DNA of 64,000 nt from Apteryx mantelli (taxonomy: Eukaryota; Chordata; Aves; Apterygiformes; Apterygidae), in NCBI RefSeq assembly GCF_036417845.1, contig NC_089983.1:18443207-18507206 (forward strand), read 5' to 3'. Of the stretch, positions 26,441 through 38,945 are shown piece by piece. The notes under the pieces are model-generated. The model saw only the letters and a program-made list of their open reading frames with translations, did not search any database and was not told the DNA's origin. The translations under genes and the position numbers were made by a program. The stretch's first letter is position 1; each line of letters begins with the position of its first letter.

Positions 26441-28714
26441 TATATATGGTTGGGATAAGAGAAGAGCAGGGCATTCATTTCTTGTTTTTAAGCCGCACTG
26501 ACCTAACAGGACTGTGGTTCCCAGACATAACTAAGGTTTTATGCTTACTGCGGGTATCCACTTCCACTGAGTACCAGAACAGTAGCCAATGCACGTATTG
26601 TTACATGCACAGCTATTTTCCGAATGTTTTTTGGCAAATCCCAGTAAAATACTCTTGAGAATAAAAAACTTAATTAATTATACTGAACATTCAGACATTG
26701 ATCCAAAATACCACAATGGAGAATTTAGGGGAGGAAAAACATTTAAAAAGAAATCTTGTCATGTTCCTGATTATGCCAAAAGCCACATAATTGTTCAGCT
26801 TTATTTGTGAATATAAAAATGGAAGTCTTATCCCCATGATCATTTTTGCAAGGAAAATACAGATAATATTTGTCAACCATAAACAACTATTTCTAACGGG
26901 AAGTGAAGACTCGAAATTGATAGACACGAGCATGAGGTAGAAGTTTATCAATAAATTGCAGGGGGGATTCTGCTTCAGACAGCAGATAGAAACTACTAAT
27001 TTTACACTATCATTGCTAGCTAGAACAAACTGATTTAAAGAAAAAAATAATAATCTTTTACATCAAGATGTCTTAGTAGTATTTCCTTGGCTGTCTTGCT
27101 TTCAAGAAAGGCTGTCCTTCTCTGGCCTTCACTTGCACTGAATTTCGGGAGTTTTCTCATGACAGCCTTTTTTGGTTATTTTCCTGTGGCCCGATGCTAA
27201 TGGAGCTGGTAGTCACCAATATTCAGAATATCCTGAAAAAAAATTTTGGATTGACAGCTATTCCCTCTGCAATCTTTCCCTCTAAAAGCTACTTTTCATG
27301 GAAGCAAAGAAATGCCATTGAGGTACAGAGGATCCCATTTTATGCTACCTTTTTATTTATCCATAAAAAGTTTCTTAAGCTGCTTGAGAAACTTATAGTC
27401 ATTAAATAGTATTTAAGGTTCTATTTTAATAGACTTAAATGTCATACTAAAATGGAAACTTATGTATCCATTCTTTTGGCTCTGATATGACTAATGCCAA
27501 GATTCTAGTGTTTTCCATTAATTTTCTTGGGAAAGAGCTCAGATTGGATGTAGCTGGAGAATGAGAGCTAGTGTTGCATCTAGAGCAGAACTGGGTCCTA
27601 GAGCTACCTGTATGATACAAACCTTCAACCTTGGAGATACGGAAGACAAAAATAATGAGACTTATTTAAAATAAGTAGAATAATTTTGCATTTCATGGTC
27701 CTAGCTAGGGATCAGCCATGTCTTCCAATTCTGCAGTTTCATGACCTCATTTTTGTGTGTGTTAGATTTCAAACCCGTTCTTGAAAACAAACAGCTTCTC
27801 AGTTTTAGAATGCTTTATCTAATCTTTTTCAAGCTCTTTCATCACCACTTTTCACCCATTAGGCTACCATCCATCACACCCTCAGCGCAAAGAAGCGAGA
27901 TATCTGATCACTTCAGCTAGAGGTGAGGAGAGAGAGCCTGACATCATCAGTGAGTGCCCACCCAGACAGAGGGCTCTGATCTCCCTCAGCTTTGAAATAT
28001 TCAATTAAAGTAGGCGTAAAGGATTGATAAGACCTACTGAAAGAGGCTGAATATTTCAAAGAAAAGAACTTGTCACACTGGGCTGTAGGGTGTGGGAATC
28101 TACATAGGAGGGCAAAGAGAAAAAGATCTTTAGTTATAAAATATTCAGGAATATCTTGGCTCAGCTGGGGAAGGAGGATAGGAATCTGCTGCTGCTGGAA
28201 GAGAAAGCTCACAAGAAGCGTATTTCAAATTTAAACATATCTGTATTATTCATCCTAGCTTGAAAGAGATCAGACAGAGACTCTGTACTTGGGGAAGCTT
28301 ATTTTGGTTTTGAAAATCCTTGTATTAAATCATGCCACTGTAGCTTGCTTCCCACCACTGAGTGGGATGTTCTTAGGTGGGAATAAAAAGCCACTTTATG
28401 TTGAACAGGTGAATTTGCAGCCACAGATACAGAAAGCACAAGTCCAGTGATTAGAACCAGCCTTTGGGCTGTTTATTTGGACCAGTGGCTTTTCAGCTAT
28501 GTTTTTTTTCCCTGTGTAGTTGAAGATTTACTTCTGTCTGCTCGAGTTGCTTTTGAAGGCTGGTCTGCCAAGACAAAAAAAGAAGGATGTTTCAGTTGGA
28601 TATCCCTTTGCTATGAACCTACACCTGTCCAGCTTTCTGCTTACCAGACCTAAACTTTTCCTCCGTCGTGTGTCCCATCCCCTTCTGTAGCACTTCTCCC
28701 CGCACCCGGTATGC

Positions 28715-29055
28715 CAGTTAAGCCTGGCCGCATAGAGGACCCGTGCCTCTGCCAGTCTGGCCCCGGCAGCCGGGGACCTGCTGCGCCCCAGGGAGCTCTA
28801 AGAAGCGAGGGCCGGCACGGGCGGTGCGCGGCTCCCGGGGGCAGGCCCGCTCTGCCCGCCCGGCCGGCGTGGGAGGATCTGCCGCGCTCGCGCCGCTGAC
28901 CGCAGCCTCGCTGCGGGGCGTCCGCTGTCGGTGCTGCACAGACGGGCTTCCAGCCTGCCCCAGTTTCAGGAGGTCTGTGCGGTTAGACAGCGCTTGCTTT
29001 CCTCTCCCTCTCCTCCCACGCGAGGGTCTCTGTGGGCACGCTTTGGGAAGCCGCG
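28715..29055. other. Orphan CpG-rich patch
   Basis: CpG density is high between about 28,800 and 28,925 (many CGG, GCG and CGC). The following 29,150-29,480 is AT-rich unique sequence that could be a conserved non-coding element. Short open frames on both strands are GC artefacts. Confidence 0.45.
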
Positions 29056-30559
29056 TGCGTTAAACAATTATTCATTTGTGAAGAAACTCCCAAGGGCTGA
29101 GGAGTTTTCAGGCAGAGGGTGGTTGTAAGTTTGAAGGGAAGGATTTCCTCCTCCCCTCCTCAGTCAGCAGACAGATCCCATATTGACAGTTGCTTTCATG
29201 CTCCTTTAATTCCTTCCTCTAGGAGTTAAATTGGGAATGATATCCAGCCTTTAGTTACTCTTACAAAATTACAGTTCGTAATTCCCTCCATGCCCAGTAA
29301 AAAGCATTTAAAGATTTGCAGCTTTTGAGTACATGATGACAATTCCCCAAAATGACAGGAATCATGAATTTACAATCAACTTGTTATTCAAACGAGCAGC
29401 CACGAGCTGCATTTGCTCTCGTGAAACTTGAGCAACAGCATAGCATGGTTTCTATTTGAATCTCTGGTCTCCTGATATTTCTTTAGTATCCTTAAAATGG
29501 TTGTTTGTCAGTTACTTCCAGCAGGAGCTACTCTTTTCTTACGTACTGTAAAGGACATGTAACAAATATGAAAGAGGAATGAGGACTAACTGGCAAATCC
29601 CCATGGATCGACTAGTAAGAGGATCCAGAAATGCAGTGCAGAAATGTTTAGAAAGAGCTTAGTTAGGAGGACTGTAGCTTTAGCACGCTTGTCCGTCACT
29701 TGCCAAGCTTGTTGATGGAGCCGGACATGGGCCCTGGTGCTGCACTGGACAGAAGCCGCAACAAATGCTGGCTGTTTCCCTCGCGCTCCCAGCAAGTGCA
29801 TGTGGCCTCTTCAGCATCACGCAGGCAGGTCTCGTTTGCTCCATAATTCTCTTGTCTCGGCTTAGAGGGAGAGCTTTTCTGTATTTACAAGATGTTTGAG
29901 TTTGCTTTTTTCCACCCTACTGTATTTCAAGCCCCACCTCAAGTGCCAGCCTGGGGATGTGAAATGTTCTTTCCTGATTAATTGCTCACAGCCAGCGTGC
30001 TTGTCCTGCTGTATATGCAATTTGCAGGAATTTTTTGAAAATGACATGCATACATAAATCTTGAAATGATTCCTACTCATGCTGGTTTGTGGGGGCTTGT
30101 TCTCGTGAATTTATAGTTTACAGGAAAGCAAATGTGCACCCTACTAGAAATTACTGGAATGAAATGTTAGTCTTACTTAACTGGAATAAGGAAAGCAGTT
30201 TTTCTAGCACCTTTGCAGATTTCCTGAAAAAGCAGTAGAAAAATTATTGATACTGCCTTTCTTTTTCCCTCCCTTCGTATTTGGAGCATACAGCACAGAC
30301 TGTAGGCTCTGCTGTCTGGAGGTCTGTGATTTCCAGCTCTTCCTGTAAGACAAGCTGGTTACCTCTAGGTTGTGCCTCTTTCTATGGGCTTGCGTTTTAG
30401 AGGCTCCGGTCTTTTACGTTAGGGCGTTCAGGTAACTGCCTCGATCCCACTCTGGGAACTGCCAGGAAATCTCACTCCTCTGGGAGTTCCCGTCGTCCCA
30501 CAAAGTCCTCATGGCTGCTGGGGAACAGGCCTCGCAAATGCCTGTTCCTTGAATGCCCA

Positions 30560-31230
30560 TAGACGTTGTCTGCGGGTTGGGGCCGAGACGGGCTCCGGCC
30601 GCCCAAGGGGGCGCAGGTCTCCTCCGCGCGCCGCCGCAGCACGGCCCCGGGGAGCAGCGGCTGCGCCCCGTGCGCGCGCTCGGCGGGTCGCAGCCTGCGT
30701 CGCGGGGGTGGCAGCGAGGGGGCCGTCGAACGGAGCGGCAGCGAGCGGGGCCCGGCCTGCCCGCGCTGCCTGCGGGATGGGAGCCCCTGGGCCAGCCCCG
30801 CGCCGCCTGCGAGCGCCAGCACGCCGGCAGGAGCTCCTGGCGGGGGCCTGCTTTCTACCCTGGGCTGTAGCTTTCTAAGCTGCGTCTAATTCTCCTGGAG
30901 TTGCTCAGTCAGTCCTCGTTAGTGGGGAAGCGCGTGGTGATTCATCGCAGTACCGTATGCGCCAAGGGAGCAAAGAGCAGGCTGCCAAAGCGGCGCCGAC
31001 TGCCAGCACCGCGTGCTCGGCGGGGCCTGCGCCCCGGGGCCGGCAGGGCTCCCGGCGTGTCCGTGCAGGCCTCCGGCGCGGGAAGGTGTCTCTTCGGGCA
31101 GCCCCGCTTGACCTTACGTGTAGGAACGGCGGGAGCGATTTGCTGGACGCTTCCCCTTAGCAGAGGCCTGTTAGGGACCCGCCGCCCTGAGCCGGCCCCT
31201 CGGGGATTTTTCTGGCGGGCTGAGGCCCAG
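30560..31230. other. Strong orphan CpG island
   Basis: By hand count there are about 35 CpGs in the roughly 200 bp from 30,580 to 30,785, a density comparable to the TMEFF2 island. CpG-rich sequence continues to about 31,225. A frame open for 234 codons (30,901-31,605, no ATG at its start) runs through the right part, with a donor-like CAG|gtaacg at 31390-31398. Its product resembles nothing I recognise, so it is not called as a gene. It is the best candidate in the desert for a promoter of an unannotated, probably non-coding, transcript. Confidence 0.55.
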
Positions 31231-33018
31231 CAAAGCGCCCGGCTCGCTCAACTGAGCTGCTTCAGAGCTGGCTGGTTCTCTCTGTCCTCCTCGTGGCGCG
31301 AGGGTCAGAGGCGATTGTCTCCCTTGTTTTGGGAAGAACAGGCTGAAAGACCAGATGATAAAATCCTGCAGCCCCCCCCACCCTGGGAACAGGTAACGCC
31401 GTTGTTCAAGGAAGGGTCGAGAGAAGAGCCGGGGGGACTGTCCGAAGGGGGAAAGGTCAGACAAGTTCATGGATATTGTCTCTCTCTGCTAATCTTAGTG
31501 CATGTTTATATACAAATTATAAGCCATCAGATAAATGTCTTTCCCTTAAATGCTTCTTTTCTTCAAAAATGCATACTGTTTTACAACAGAAATATTTGCT
31601 TTTGAGCATGTTCCTGCTATTTCTATGGCGTTTGTTGTGTGGAGTTACAGTGGTCTTTAGGATGTCGCTGCCACTCAGCTGTGCTCGATAGGTCTGAGAG
31701 CAAGAACGTGCGACGAGAAGTGCAGGAGAGAGGCTGCAGTGTTTGTGCGCAGAACAGCATCTACCTTCCTCACTCTGGGTCTTTTGTGTAGTGGATCAAA
31801 AGCTCTCATTTTCCACAGTATTTCAAAATAGCTTTATTCTTGAGCATCCAGTAGAAGCTGCAAATGAAGGAATTTTATCCAGCTTTTCAGTCAAAATCTT
31901 CTACATCTTTGAACATTAAGTAGAGGGTTCTGGTTTTGTATTTAAAGAATGCAATCAGAACAGATGGGGTCTAGCAGGCTGCAGGGTGACAGCTGAAGCC
32001 ATCCATCCTGTACAGGTTTTCTGGTGTTTCAGGACCAAAACCAAACAGCATTAGCTGAACTGTGTGCTCATTCTCTGGCGCACGCACGCGCACACCCAGA
32101 AACGTGGGCAGTGCCAGGACCGTCTCTTCCAGCTCTGCGGTAGGGCTGTGGCTGCCACAGGGGTTCAGTGTCTAGACCGGTGTTATTCTGAGGGAAAGCA
32201 AGTCATGGTATTCTGAAACAATGGTAAAAGCTGGCATGATGGGAGAAGCAATTATGTTGTAATAACTTACTTGCCCAATAATTAAAAGTGGAAGTTCACA
32301 CTCCTTGGCTTGTCGCTGGCTCCCAGCAGGCACTGGAGGAAGGCAACAGCTGGTCACGTTCTTAAGTTCAAGGCGAAATTTGTTAGCGGCTGCACTTATT
32401 GACTCCGACATTTCTGTTGACGATCAGGCGGGAAAGGTCTCTCTTATCGCCTCGCTCCATCACAGCAGAGCGTTAAGTGTAACTAAATCTTGGAGAAGAT
32501 CATTATATATGTTCTGCCGCATCTCAGAAACTCCTGAATACTCATCTGCCATGGAGCAGGTTTGTGCTGGGAACATGCCTCGTTGTTGCCTGCGATGAAT
32601 AAGGCTCTGCTCTGAGCCGATGAAATTGGCTTAGCTCCACCAAAGCAAGTAGAATATATTGATATATATCCACTGATGTTCTGACTTTTAAACAGGTAAT
32701 TACAAGCCTGCTCCCAAATCCACCAGCATCAGTAGACTTTGGCTTAGGCCATATGTCTACAAGAACATGATTTTATAATACATAGTAATTTCCATAATGG
32801 TAGATTCCTGGGAAATAAACAAGTTGTTCTGTTTTTCATTAGATCCACCATTGTGTTTTAGTTCTAATAGCAAACTGGAAAGGTCTTTGAAGTATTCCAG
32901 TCAATTTCATAGCATCTTAAAATATTTCTCTCTAATTAAACAATATCCAATTCACTCCTTGTGTAGAAATGAAGTAATTCATCTGTGTTATGTTTTTGAG
33001 CCCACTATGGAAAGTGTT

Positions 33019-33051
33019 TTTTACTGTGTGGATTGAATCCACACAGTAAAA
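33019..33051. repeat. 16-bp perfect inverted repeat with 1-nt spacer
   Basis: TTTTACTGTGTGGATT (33019-33034), then one G, then AATCCACACAGTAAAA (33036-33051). The arms are exact reverse complements. Outside them a weaker similarity continues (left ATGGAAAGTGT against the complement of the right flank, ATGTGAATGT), so this may be a decayed palindrome with arms of about 26 bp. Confidence 0.9.
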
Positions 33052-33323
33052 CATTCACATTGAACATTCAAAGCAAATTATTTCAAATTTCTCAAGCTTA
33101 ACCCTTGTGTACCTCTCAAAATAGAAAAGATGCTCTTTGAATAAAATATCAAACACTTGTAACAGCATGTTAAATCAATATATTTGCTATCATGCTGTTT
33201 TACTTTGATAGCTTTTGATGTAATTATGTGTAACTTTGCCAGAAAATTTTAATATGGTCTTACACCCAATTTCATGTGACCCAGCAGATATACAATTAGC
33301 AATATAAATTCCACCAGAATAGT

Positions 33324-33382
33324 CAGTATATTGTTACCAGTATATTGCTATCAGATAGGGTTTGATCAGTATATTGTTATCA
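33324..33382. repeat. Three near-copies of a 16-bp motif CAGTATATTGyTAyCA
   Basis: Copies begin at 33324, 33338 and 33367. The first two overlap end to end and the third follows after 13 bp. They probably arose by local duplication in AT-rich DNA. Confidence 0.7.
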
Positions 33383-36300
33383 AATCTAAGGATGTTCTTT
33401 AAAATTAAATGCAGCTGGCAACATGGAATATTTGGGTGAAATTATATGCAGACCCACCAAACTTGTAAGGGCTATAATATTAGTTATATAGCTTACCTTA
33501 CAGTTGTTGGAAAGGACCTATTATAACCTCTATAAATCAGAGAATTAAGTGTGGCAATAGTAGGGGGTCTTTCGAATAACTGTCCATCCCTAATTTGTCT
33601 TCAAGACCTTTCTCCATCCTATTTGGTTCTACAAGCAGCGTATTAAAATTAGTTTAGGATGCTATCGAACTCTCAGCACTCCCCAGCTCTTACAGAAGCC
33701 TGATTCATAAGCTTTTTTTTTTTTAAATGAATGTGTTCCATAGCATGTGATTATTTCAGAACAATGGTGTTAAATTAAGTAACACATAATATTTGGAAGT
33801 GCTTCTTATTTGTATATGAATGCTCAAAAGCATGCCAGGTGCAAAGATGCAATCTGGAGAAGTTGCCACCTAAATTCAAATGTGATGCGGGCAGTGAAAG
33901 TCATAAACGGAGCAAGGCAGAAGCACTAAAGTTAAGGTTACTCCCTAAGTATTTGATCCTTCAAAACTTAAGCTCTCAAGCAACATTCAGTTGAGCAATC
34001 CTGTTAAATATAGCACTCAATTTTAGCCTTTAGTTTTGGCTGTGACTGTTTGAATTCTCATCCAGCCTCCTCCACTCTGTCTGTCTTGAGAGTTTTCTTG
34101 CTTCCTTCTCCCTGCTCTTGGCGCTCTGCTCCTGCCGGTCTCTTGCCAGCCTTCCCCCATCCTCTCTGCTGCAGAGCACCAGAAGAGACTTGGTCACTGG
34201 AGCGCTCCTGTTCAACGGGCGCTTCCTTCTGCGAGAAGGTGGCGCAACATGGACTGCATCCATCCCGTGCTCTTGGCATGGCTAAAGAGCAGCTATCTCA
34301 CAGCCTGTTTCATAGCTTTGGGAAAGAGATCAGAGAATGATAAGGGGTTTTTTATTCTTCATCTCACAATGCACCTGCTTCTATTTCTTTAAATCTGCAG
34401 CAGGAAGATAGGCAGGAGGAGGCTGAAAAAGTTTTAAAACATGACAACAGCAGGTTGGTAAGAAAAGGGCAAGTTTTACCTGCTTCAGCTGAGGCAGCCT
34501 GTGAACTGAATTCTGCCAAATTCTTTGTTCATCTCACTTTCCAGTGATGCCCTTGTCTGCCCTAAGCATGATCCTCAAGTTCTCTTTTCCTTGGCTATCC
34601 CCACGTGTTGGAAGAATTCATATACTCATTTAAAATACTAGTTTTGTTGTCTTAGTTTTTTCCTATTTTCTTTTTTTGATACACTTTCACTACTTGGACT
34701 TTTTTTCTAGTCAGAGCTCAAAGAATCCTGGGGCTATATGAAAGGCTGTTTTTATTTCAAGAGTGTATTTTTCTGGACCTTTTGAATATGAAGAAAATCT
34801 TGACAAATAAGTTTTGTTCTCTACAGTCTCAAATGGAGGGAAGGAGACAATTCTCTGTGTATTAATACCTTGAGTTTTGATCAGCCTTATGGTTTTAGGA
34901 GAAATAACACGTACTGTTTTACAGCTTGAGGTTAGTAAAGCTGAGTGCAGGGGCTGTTCTCTACATCTACAAGGAGCAAAATTAAGATCTCAAATTCAAA
35001 CTCCCCAGCGTTGCATCTGGATTCACTTTCCCGTGTAGTCATCTCTAATTTCAGTACCTGTGTGATCTGAGGCATCACACAAATGTTCCTTGGAAAATAT
35101 GCATCTAGTTAAGGCTTCTGCAGAGTAATCCGTTATGAAGCATCCAGGTCTTACGGCTGCCCCTGCGATGTGAGCCATGGCAGGAGTTGCACTCCCTCCC
35201 TCAGCAGCGCTGGTGAGCAGGGATCGGGCTGGACTGATTGCCCCTGCAAGCAGCGTCGCTGCACTCCCTGTCTCGCAGAGCCGTGGGAAGTCTAAGTAAC
35301 ACTCCCAGCTGACACAGAGAGAATCCCAATTCCCACTGTTATTCCTGGCCACTGTGGAATAGCAGAGCTTTGCGAGGCTCGGTCTCGCTTAGGTGAGCAG
35401 CTGAAGTATGCGCCTGTGCCAGCGGTACCAAAGGGAGGCTGCTCCCTGGGGGGAGTAATTGCCTGGCGGGGAAGCGAGGGGCGAGAGGGCAGGAACTCCT
35501 TGCTGCAGGTCTCATCAGGCCCGGCTGAGCTGAGGGAGAGCACATGCTCCCTTACCTGTGCCAGAAACCAGGAGAGGCCAAGAATATAATCTGCCCTTTA
35601 GCTTCACATAGTAATGCATTAACTCTGTAGTAACAGGGACTGAGAGAAGGTAACTGTGCTAATTTTCTTGTTCTGGTAAGAAACAAAAACTCTGCTTACC
35701 TGGTGCAGCAATCTTTCTGTTCTTTAAGAGAATAGCTAGACTATTGTGTGTTATGACACCTGCACTGGGGATACTTTGAAAATAATAAAGAAAATCAGCA
35801 TTCTTATTTTTATGGTCCTGAAGTTCTCTGTCGGTGGAATATACATACATACTTTTTTTTTAGAGAGAGAGGGAGGGAGGGAGGTATTTGGTAGTGTTAT
35901 CATTTACTCTTGCAGTTTCTCCAGAGAGAGCTCACTGGTTGTGTTATGTCTACAGATTCTAGCCTGTATTTCTCCGAGGCTGGGTAACATCAGCCTGAAA
36001 CCTCGTGTCTCTAGCCTGTTGGTGATGGGTGAGAAATGGAGATCTTTAGGCAAAGTCTGTTCTTTGCACTAAGCTCAGGAAAATAAGAAAGCTCTAGATT
36101 CATTACTCCCACAGCCTCAGCAGAGAGGCTGGAGTCACTACTGCTCTGCCTGAGCAGGGGCCACTAGTCCATGGAGTTGGTCCACTCGCAGTTAAAATAC
36201 AGTTTGTTCCCAGCTCATTCAGGTGGAGGACAGGACGCGGTGAATACTTTACCTTCACATATTCCAGGAGTTTCTTGTGGAATTGCAGAGGCACCGTACT

Positions 36301-38639
36301 GCCGATCTGCCAAGATGCCTTCATGCCACCAGGACACTCACCGTATGTGTGAAGTTCAGAGACGATTCATCCAATACTGTGGAAGGGCTTGGGGTGGGCT
36401 TGGGCGGGAGTCTGTTTTATTCTGTTTTATATGGTTTATGCTGTTCTTGGACCTATAATATTGACCACCTTCTACCAACATATCAGGCAATCTAACTAAT
36501 GATTGGTGTTGAAAGGGTTACCCAATGCTTTTGCCTCAAGGCAGAGACTGTATCTTTTTTTGTTATTATTACTTTTTAACACATTTGTGTAGTTCCTAGG
36601 AAATGGAGCCCTGACCCTAAGATGCACTAATTCAGGGACTGACATGATTAGTTTCTTTTAAATTATGAGTACTCACATTATAGTCTGATATACTAAGTCA
36701 GTCCTATGTTTATTAATAGCTTTCATTTTATATTTGTTTCCTTATCTTTTTAATAAAGTGAACATATTACTGAACAAATCTGGTACAGTTTTGCTGATAT
36801 AATCAAAAATGGATGTGATGACTGAATCATGGCCACAATTAAAATAGAATAGATAAGTCAGGAGGCTCAGCTGAGCAAATCATAAGATGAATATAGCAGA
36901 TATCTTTTGCGTAAGCCTTGACAGATTATTTGCTTTGTGGTGGTTTGGCATCAGGAAAAGTTGAAGGAGACTATTTTGCTTCAGTCCAGGACTCAAGCCT
37001 ATTCTAGTCAGCATGGTGTGTTGACCTAGACAGCAAAAGATACAACAGTCCCTTCTGGTCTTAGACCCTTGCCAAGTGAGACTACCCAAAACAGATGGTA
37101 ATCCATCTTGGTTCGTTTAATTTGCCCTCAGCAACTCTATGTGAATGCTCTCTCGTTAAATCTCACCGTTGTTGCAAGTTTCTAATTTACTGGGGTTTTT
37201 TGTTATTTCCCCATTCCACACAGTAACACAGAATCTGTCAACAGAAAGATGCTATTTAAATCCTACACATTAGCAGCTTTAAAATAATATCTCTTGCTAA
37301 CCCCAGACTATATGTAAATGATGGAGACAGACATGGAAAGGAGAGGGAGGGAAGAATGAAGAGGATTACTTTGGGGAAAAGAGACTAGCTAAAAAGTAAC
37401 CAATACTAAAAGTTCCCTAAAATCTGTATGTTCATGTTCACTAATAAAACATGGAGACGTTTTTCCATTAGAATAAAAAGGAAATGCCTTTGAATTTCCT
37501 CTGCTTCATTTTCTGGTGTATTAATGTCCCGTGGTTCCTGGGATCCACACAATGAACTCTCAGCCGGCGTTCGCAGCACTAGCCACATTTCTCTGTCAGA
37601 AGCCGTCTGTCAGGTTTTCTGGGCGGCCTGATCCAGGCAAGAGAGGAGAGACGGTTACTCAGGTGACATTGATGCTAGCCAGGGAGAGAGCACTTTCTTT
37701 TCTTACAGCCTTCAGTTTTACATGGCCATTTCCCAGTGAAATGGCTTCGGGCTCATCAGGGGTCCTAAATGTTGCAGGTGGGAGTGAGCGACCGGTCCCT
37801 CCCCCTGGGCAGCATGCAGACTTTAGGTTATAGTGGAAAATCCCATAGCTAAACAAACCTAGTTGCTATTTTCCTGTTTAATTTTTCCCTGAAATTGGCT
37901 CAGTTTACTGTAGCCAGGTGTTCTTCCAGAAATACAGATTATAGGATATGCAGTGGGTCTATGCCAGGAAGAAGGGTGTTAATGCTGCCATTTAGGTTAA
38001 TGGACATTAGTTCTGCTGACTGTGGATCTAATGATCTAATCTGCACAGTCACTGCCTTCTCCTTACAGTTGTTATTCCTTGATCTAAATTAGGAAACTAA
38101 TAGTTGTAAGATCATAACTTGCTCTAATGACTTTTAACCTAGAACTAGAAGCTGCTTTTACATGTCTCAGAATAGATTCCTCTTCTAACTAAACAATTAA
38201 AATTTTCTCAGCTCAGCTGGAAGCTGAGCCTATGTCCCTCATGTGTAGTCTAAATAGTATGTAATTAGCTCTTTAATTTGTATTAGAATATGAAATGGCA
38301 ACCTATGGTTTGTCAAAGACAAGACAAATCCTGTAACCTTTAAAGGTGTAGCAATAGCTTAGTGTTTGCGTGAGACCAGATTGTGGTCACAGTGGCAATT
38401 TATTCAAAAGGGAGTTTTGCTGCTCTTCGCAAGGACTCTCAGCTTCTGTTTTTCCCCTAAAATAAATCCCTGCTTAGCAGAGTTGATCTGCAGTGATGAA
38501 GTAGGGGAAAAGAACAGTGTGTGTCGGACTGAAAACCAGTCTGGAGGCAGGCAGGAGCTGAGCACACACGAGTCTAATGTGCAGGCTGCTTCTGTCGAGT
38601 GAAACCTTTTCCCATCGTGAAAAGCATCCTGCCTTTTAC

Positions 38640-38945
38640 CCCCTCCAAATGTTCCCGTCCGGAGCAGTGCTTTGAAGCGTGGCAGGGGGAATGGATGGGC
38701 CATCAGCTGGGCTGCCAGGACTGGCCTAGCGGGTCCCCAGCCCGCTTTTCAGCTGTGGAAACTGCAGACGGGAACGTGAAGCGCTGTGCCTGAGAGGGGC
38801 AGCCGGCAGCAACGCCGCCGGCGAGGCCGGGCTGCAGCGCCCACGCTGTCCTGCAGCGCAGGTGGGAGCCCCGGCACCTCCGCGGCCAGGAGGGCGCCTG
38901 CCTCCCGGCGCCCCAGAGGCGATGCTCGCGCAAAACTTCTCCGCA
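38640..38945. other. Orphan CpG-rich patch
   Basis: Roughly 300 bp with high GC and many CpGs (densest 38,800-38,930), bounded by AT-rich DNA. No coding or RNA gene recognised. Confidence 0.4.

Larger units (their letters stand above)
26441..38630. other. Intergenic DNA between the CR1 element and the 38.7-kb CpG patch
   Basis: Mostly AT-rich, interrupted by the CpG patches at 28.7 and 30.6 kb, the palindrome at 33.02 kb and the triplicated motif at 33.32 kb. A moderately GC-rich stretch lies at 35,130-35,560. The segment 29,150-29,480 looks like unique, possibly conserved sequence. No coding exon recognised. Confidence 0.65.

Noticed and set aside
30901..31605. 234-codon plus-strand frame at the 30.6-kb CpG island
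   Set aside because: It opens without an ATG, its first part is GC-driven and its last part is AT-rich and hydrophobic by chance; no recognisable family. Kept only as a transcript lead.
33505..33530. TTGGAAAGGACCT resembling the CR1 3' tail (ttggaagggacct)
   Set aside because: The match is only about 12 bp and neither the flanking CR1 tail nor the octamers can be found.
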